From positions 186,001 to 250,000 of the forward strand of contig NW_026604437.1 in NCBI RefSeq assembly GCF_024763615.1: a DNA stretch of 64,000 bases, read 5' to 3'. The notes under the pieces are model-generated. The model saw only the letters and a list, made by a program, of their open reading frames with translations, was not told where the DNA came from and searched no databases. Below are positions 60,481 to 64,000 of this stretch, in pieces (the stretch's first letter is position 1; each line of letters begins with the position of its first letter). The stretch comes from Phlebotomus papatasi. Its lineage: Eukaryota; Arthropoda; Insecta; Diptera; Psychodidae. The position numbers were made by a program, and so were the translations under genes.

Positions 60481-63141
60481 TAAGCGCCTTGGTGCAAACA
60501 AATCATAATTCATTTTATTAAAAATTATATATAATATTTTTGGCAGTTTCTAATCCACCATGTCTAATGGTAAGATCCCAATGTTTTGCTGAATATTGTT
60601 AGTGTAGCAGATGTTCAAGCTTTCTATGATGACTACTTATGTTCTTGAACATGTACATAAGCGCCTTGGTGCAAACAAATCATAATTCATTTTATTAAAA
60701 ATTATATATAATATTTTTGGCAGTTTCTAATCCACCATGTCTAATGATAAGATCCCAATGTTTTGCTGAATATTGTTAGTGTAGGACTTGTTCTAATTTT
60801 CTATGATGACTACTTATGTTCATGAACATGTACATAAGCGCCTTGGTGCAAACAAGTCATAATTCATTTTATTAAAAATTATATATAATATTTTTGGCAG
60901 TTTCTAATCCACCATGTCTAATGGTAAGATCACAATGTTTTGCTGAATATTGTGAGTGTAGCACATGTTCAAGCTTTCTATGATGACTACTTATGTTCAT
61001 GAACATGTACATAAGCGCCATGGTGCAAACAAATCATAATTCATTTTATTAAAAATTATATATAATATTTTTGGCAGTTTCTAATCCACCATGTCTAATG
61101 GTAAGATCCCAATGTTTTGCTGAATGTTGTTAGTGTAGGACTTGTTCTAATTTTCTATGATGACTACTTATGTTCATGAACATGTACATAAGCGCCTTGG
61201 TGCAAACAAATCATAATTCATTTTATTAAAAATTATATATAATATTTTTGGCAGTTTCTAATCCACCATGTCTAATGGTAAGATCCCAATGTTTTGCTGA
61301 ATATTGTTAGTGTAGCAGATGTTCAAGCTTTCTATGATGACTACTTATGTTCATGAACATGTACATAAGCGCCTTGGTGCAAACAAATCATAATTCATTT
61401 TATTAAAAATTATATATAATTTTTTTGGCAGTTTCTAATCCACCATGTCTAATGGTAAGATCCCAATGTTTTGCTGAATATTCTGAGTGTAGCAGATGTT
61501 CAAGTTTTCTATGATGACTACTTATGTTCATGAACATGTACATAAGCGCCTTGGTGCAAACAAATCATAATTCATTTTATTAAAAATTATATATAATATT
61601 TTTGGCAGTTTCTAATCCACCATGTCTAATGGTAAGATCCCAATGTTTTGCTGAATATTGTGAGTGTAGCACATGTTCAAGTTTTCTATGATGACTACTT
61701 ATGTTCATGAACATGTACATAAGCGCCTTGGTGCAAACAAATCATAATTCATTTTATTAAAAATTATATATAATATTTTTGGCAGTTTCTAATCCACCAT
61801 GTCTAATGGTAAGATCCCAATGTTTTGCTGAATATTGTTAGTGTAGCACATGTTCAAGCTTTCTGTGATGACTACTTATGTTCATGAACATGTACATAAG
61901 CGCCTTGGTGCAAACAAATCATAATTCATTTTATTAAAAATTATATATAATATTTTTGGCAGTTTCTAATCCACCATGTCTAATGGTAAGATCCCAATGT
62001 TTTGCTGAATATTGTTAGTGTAGCAGATGTTCAAGCTTTCTATGATGACTACTTATGTTCATGAACATGTACATAAGCGCCTTGGTGTAAACAAATCATA
62101 ATTCATTTTATTAAAAATTATATATAATATTTTTGGCAGTTTCTAATCCACCATGTCTAATGGTAAGATCCCAATGTTTTGCTGAATATTCTGAGTGTAG
62201 CACATGTTCAAGTTTTCTATGATGACTACTTATGTTCATGAACATGTACATAAGCGCCTTGGTGCAAACAAATCATAATTCATTTTATTAAAAATTATAT
62301 ATAATATTTTTGGCAGTTTCTAATCCACCATGTCTAATGGTAAGATCCCAATGTTTTGCTGAATATTGTTAGTGTAGCACATGTTCAAGTTTTCTATGAT
62401 GACTACTTATGTTCATGAACATGTACATAAGCGCCTTGGTGCAAACAAATCATAATTCATTTTATTAAAAATTATATATAATATTTTTGGCAGTTTCTAA
62501 TCCACCATGTCTAATGGTAAGATCCCAATGTTTTGCTGAATATTGTGAGTGTAGCACATATTCAAGCTTTCTATGATGACTACTTATGTTCATGAACATG
62601 TACATAAGCGCCTTGGTGCAAACAAATCATAATTCATTTTATTAAAAATTATATATAATATTTTTGGCAGTTTCTAATCCACCATGTCTAATGGTAAGAT
62701 CCCAATGTTTTGCTGAATGTTGTTAGTGTAGGACTTGTTCTAATTTTCTATGATGACTACTTATGTTCATGAACATGTACATAAGCGCCTTGGTGCAAAC
62801 AAATCATAATTCATTTTATTAAAAATTATATATAATATTTTTGGCAGTTTCTAATCCACCATGTCTAATGGTAAAATCCCAATCTTTTGCTGAATATTGT
62901 TAGTGTAGCAGATGTTCAAGCTTTCTATGATGACTACTTATGTTCATGAACATGTACATAAGCGCCTTGGTGCAAACAAATCATAATTCATTTTATTAAA
63001 AATTATATATAATATTTTTGGCAGTTTCTAATCCACCATGTCTAATGGTAAGATCCCAATGTTTTGCTGAATATTGTTAGTGTAGCAGATGTTCAAGCTT
63101 TCTATGATGACTACTTATGTTCATGAACATGTACATAAGCG
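60481..63141. repeat. 33-monomer-offset satellite block, copy 2
   Basis: Partner of 54640-57300. Nearly all variants agree; one visible difference is gttag at about 62366 where copy 1 has gtgag. Confidence 0.88.
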
Positions 63142-64000
63142 CCTTGGTGCAAACAAATCATAATTCATTTTATTAAAAATTATATATAATATTTTTGGCA
63201 GTTTCTAATCCACCATGTCTAATGGTAAGATCCCAATGTTTTGCTGAATATTGTTAGTGTAGCAGATGTTCAAGCTTTCTATGATGACTACTTATGTTCT
63301 TGAACATGTACATAAGCGCCTTGGTGCAAACAAATCATAATTCATTTTATTAAAAATTATATATAATATTTTTGGCAGTTTCTAATCCACCATGTCTAAT
63401 GGTAAGATCCCAATGTTTTGCTGAATATTGTTAGTGTAGCAGATGTTCAAGCTTTCTATGATGACTACTTATGTTCTTGAACATGTACATAAGCGCCTTG
63501 GTGCAAACAAATCATAATTCATTTTATTAAAAATTATATATAATATTTTTGGCAGTTTCTAATCCACCATGTCTAATGGTAAGATCCCAATGTTTTGCTG
63601 AATATTGTTAGTGTAGGACTTGTTCTAATTTTCTATGATGACTACTTATGTTCATGAACATGTACATAAGCGTCTTGGTGAAAACAAGTCATAATTCATT
63701 TTATTAAAAATTATATATAATATTTTTGGCAGTTTCTAATCCACCATGTCTAATGGTAAGATCACAATGTTTTGCTGAATATTGTGAGTGTAGCACATGT
63801 TCAAGCTTTCTATGATGACTACTTATGTTCATGAACATGTACATAAGCGCCATGGTGCAAACAAATCATAATTCATTTTATTAAAAATTATATATAATAT
63901 TTTTGGCAGTTTCTAATCCACCATGTCTAATGGTAAGATCCCAATGTTTTGCTGAATGTTGTTAGTGTAGGACTTGTTCTAATTTTCTATGATGACTACT

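Larger units (their letters stand above)
31325..64000. repeat. 177-bp satellite array, right part (about 185 monomers)
   Basis: Continues the left array in the same orientation and runs off the window end. No gene lies in these 32.7 kb. Monomer types recur in ordered blocks rather than at random. Marker variants that expose the blocks include cttagtgc (43311, 52498), ggcattttc (44604, 53791), gcgccatgg, tgttcttgaac, atcccaatctttt, ctattccacc, taatgataag and ggtgtaaac. Confidence 0.97.

Overview
The window reads as nuclear DNA of a eukaryote, most likely an insect or other arthropod. It holds a long AT-rich tandem satellite, short GT-AG introns, a solo LTR and one large virus-like DNA transposon. 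There is no prokaryotic gene organisation. The species cannot be named from the sequence.

Layout. Positions 1-16083 and 31325-64000 are one satellite array with a 177-bp monomer (about 30% GC), roughly 84 copies on the left and 185 on the right, all in the same orientation. Monomers fall into a few recurring variant types arranged in higher-order blocks: a ~6.6-kb block repeated at a 9.19-kb offset, and a ~2.7-kb block repeated at exactly 33 monomers. Two foreign insertions interrupt the array. The first (6272-7525) is a 1,254-bp solo LTR with TG...CA ends and a 5-bp target duplication. The second (16084-31324) is a 15,241-bp Polinton/Maverick element with a perfect 6-bp target duplication (aaaatt) and ~380-390-bp terminal inverted repeats.

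The Polinton carries a near-complete set of family genes, all on the + strand: an adenovirus-type cysteine protease (broken by one in-frame stop), an unknown protein, a protein-primed family B DNA polymerase that I reconstruct as four exons, an FtsK/HerA-type packaging ATPase, two small conserved Polinton proteins, a retrovirus-like integrase with a chromodomain, a penton-like minor capsid protein, a pVI-like protein, a double jelly-roll major capsid protein, and a GC-richer spliced gene of unknown function. POLB would copy the element, INT would insert it with the 6-bp duplication, and ATPase, protease and the capsid proteins form a virion-building module. Only the protease looks disabled.

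Regulatory layout. The 10-mer TATAAATAGA occurs just upstream of three gene blocks (protease; ATPase through penton; pVI plus MCP), suggesting three promoters of one design. Within the second block five ORFs overlap end to start, which is virus-like. The outer TIRs contain seven degenerate copies of a 17-bp motif. A ~221-bp MITE-like palindrome lies against the inner edge of the right TIR.
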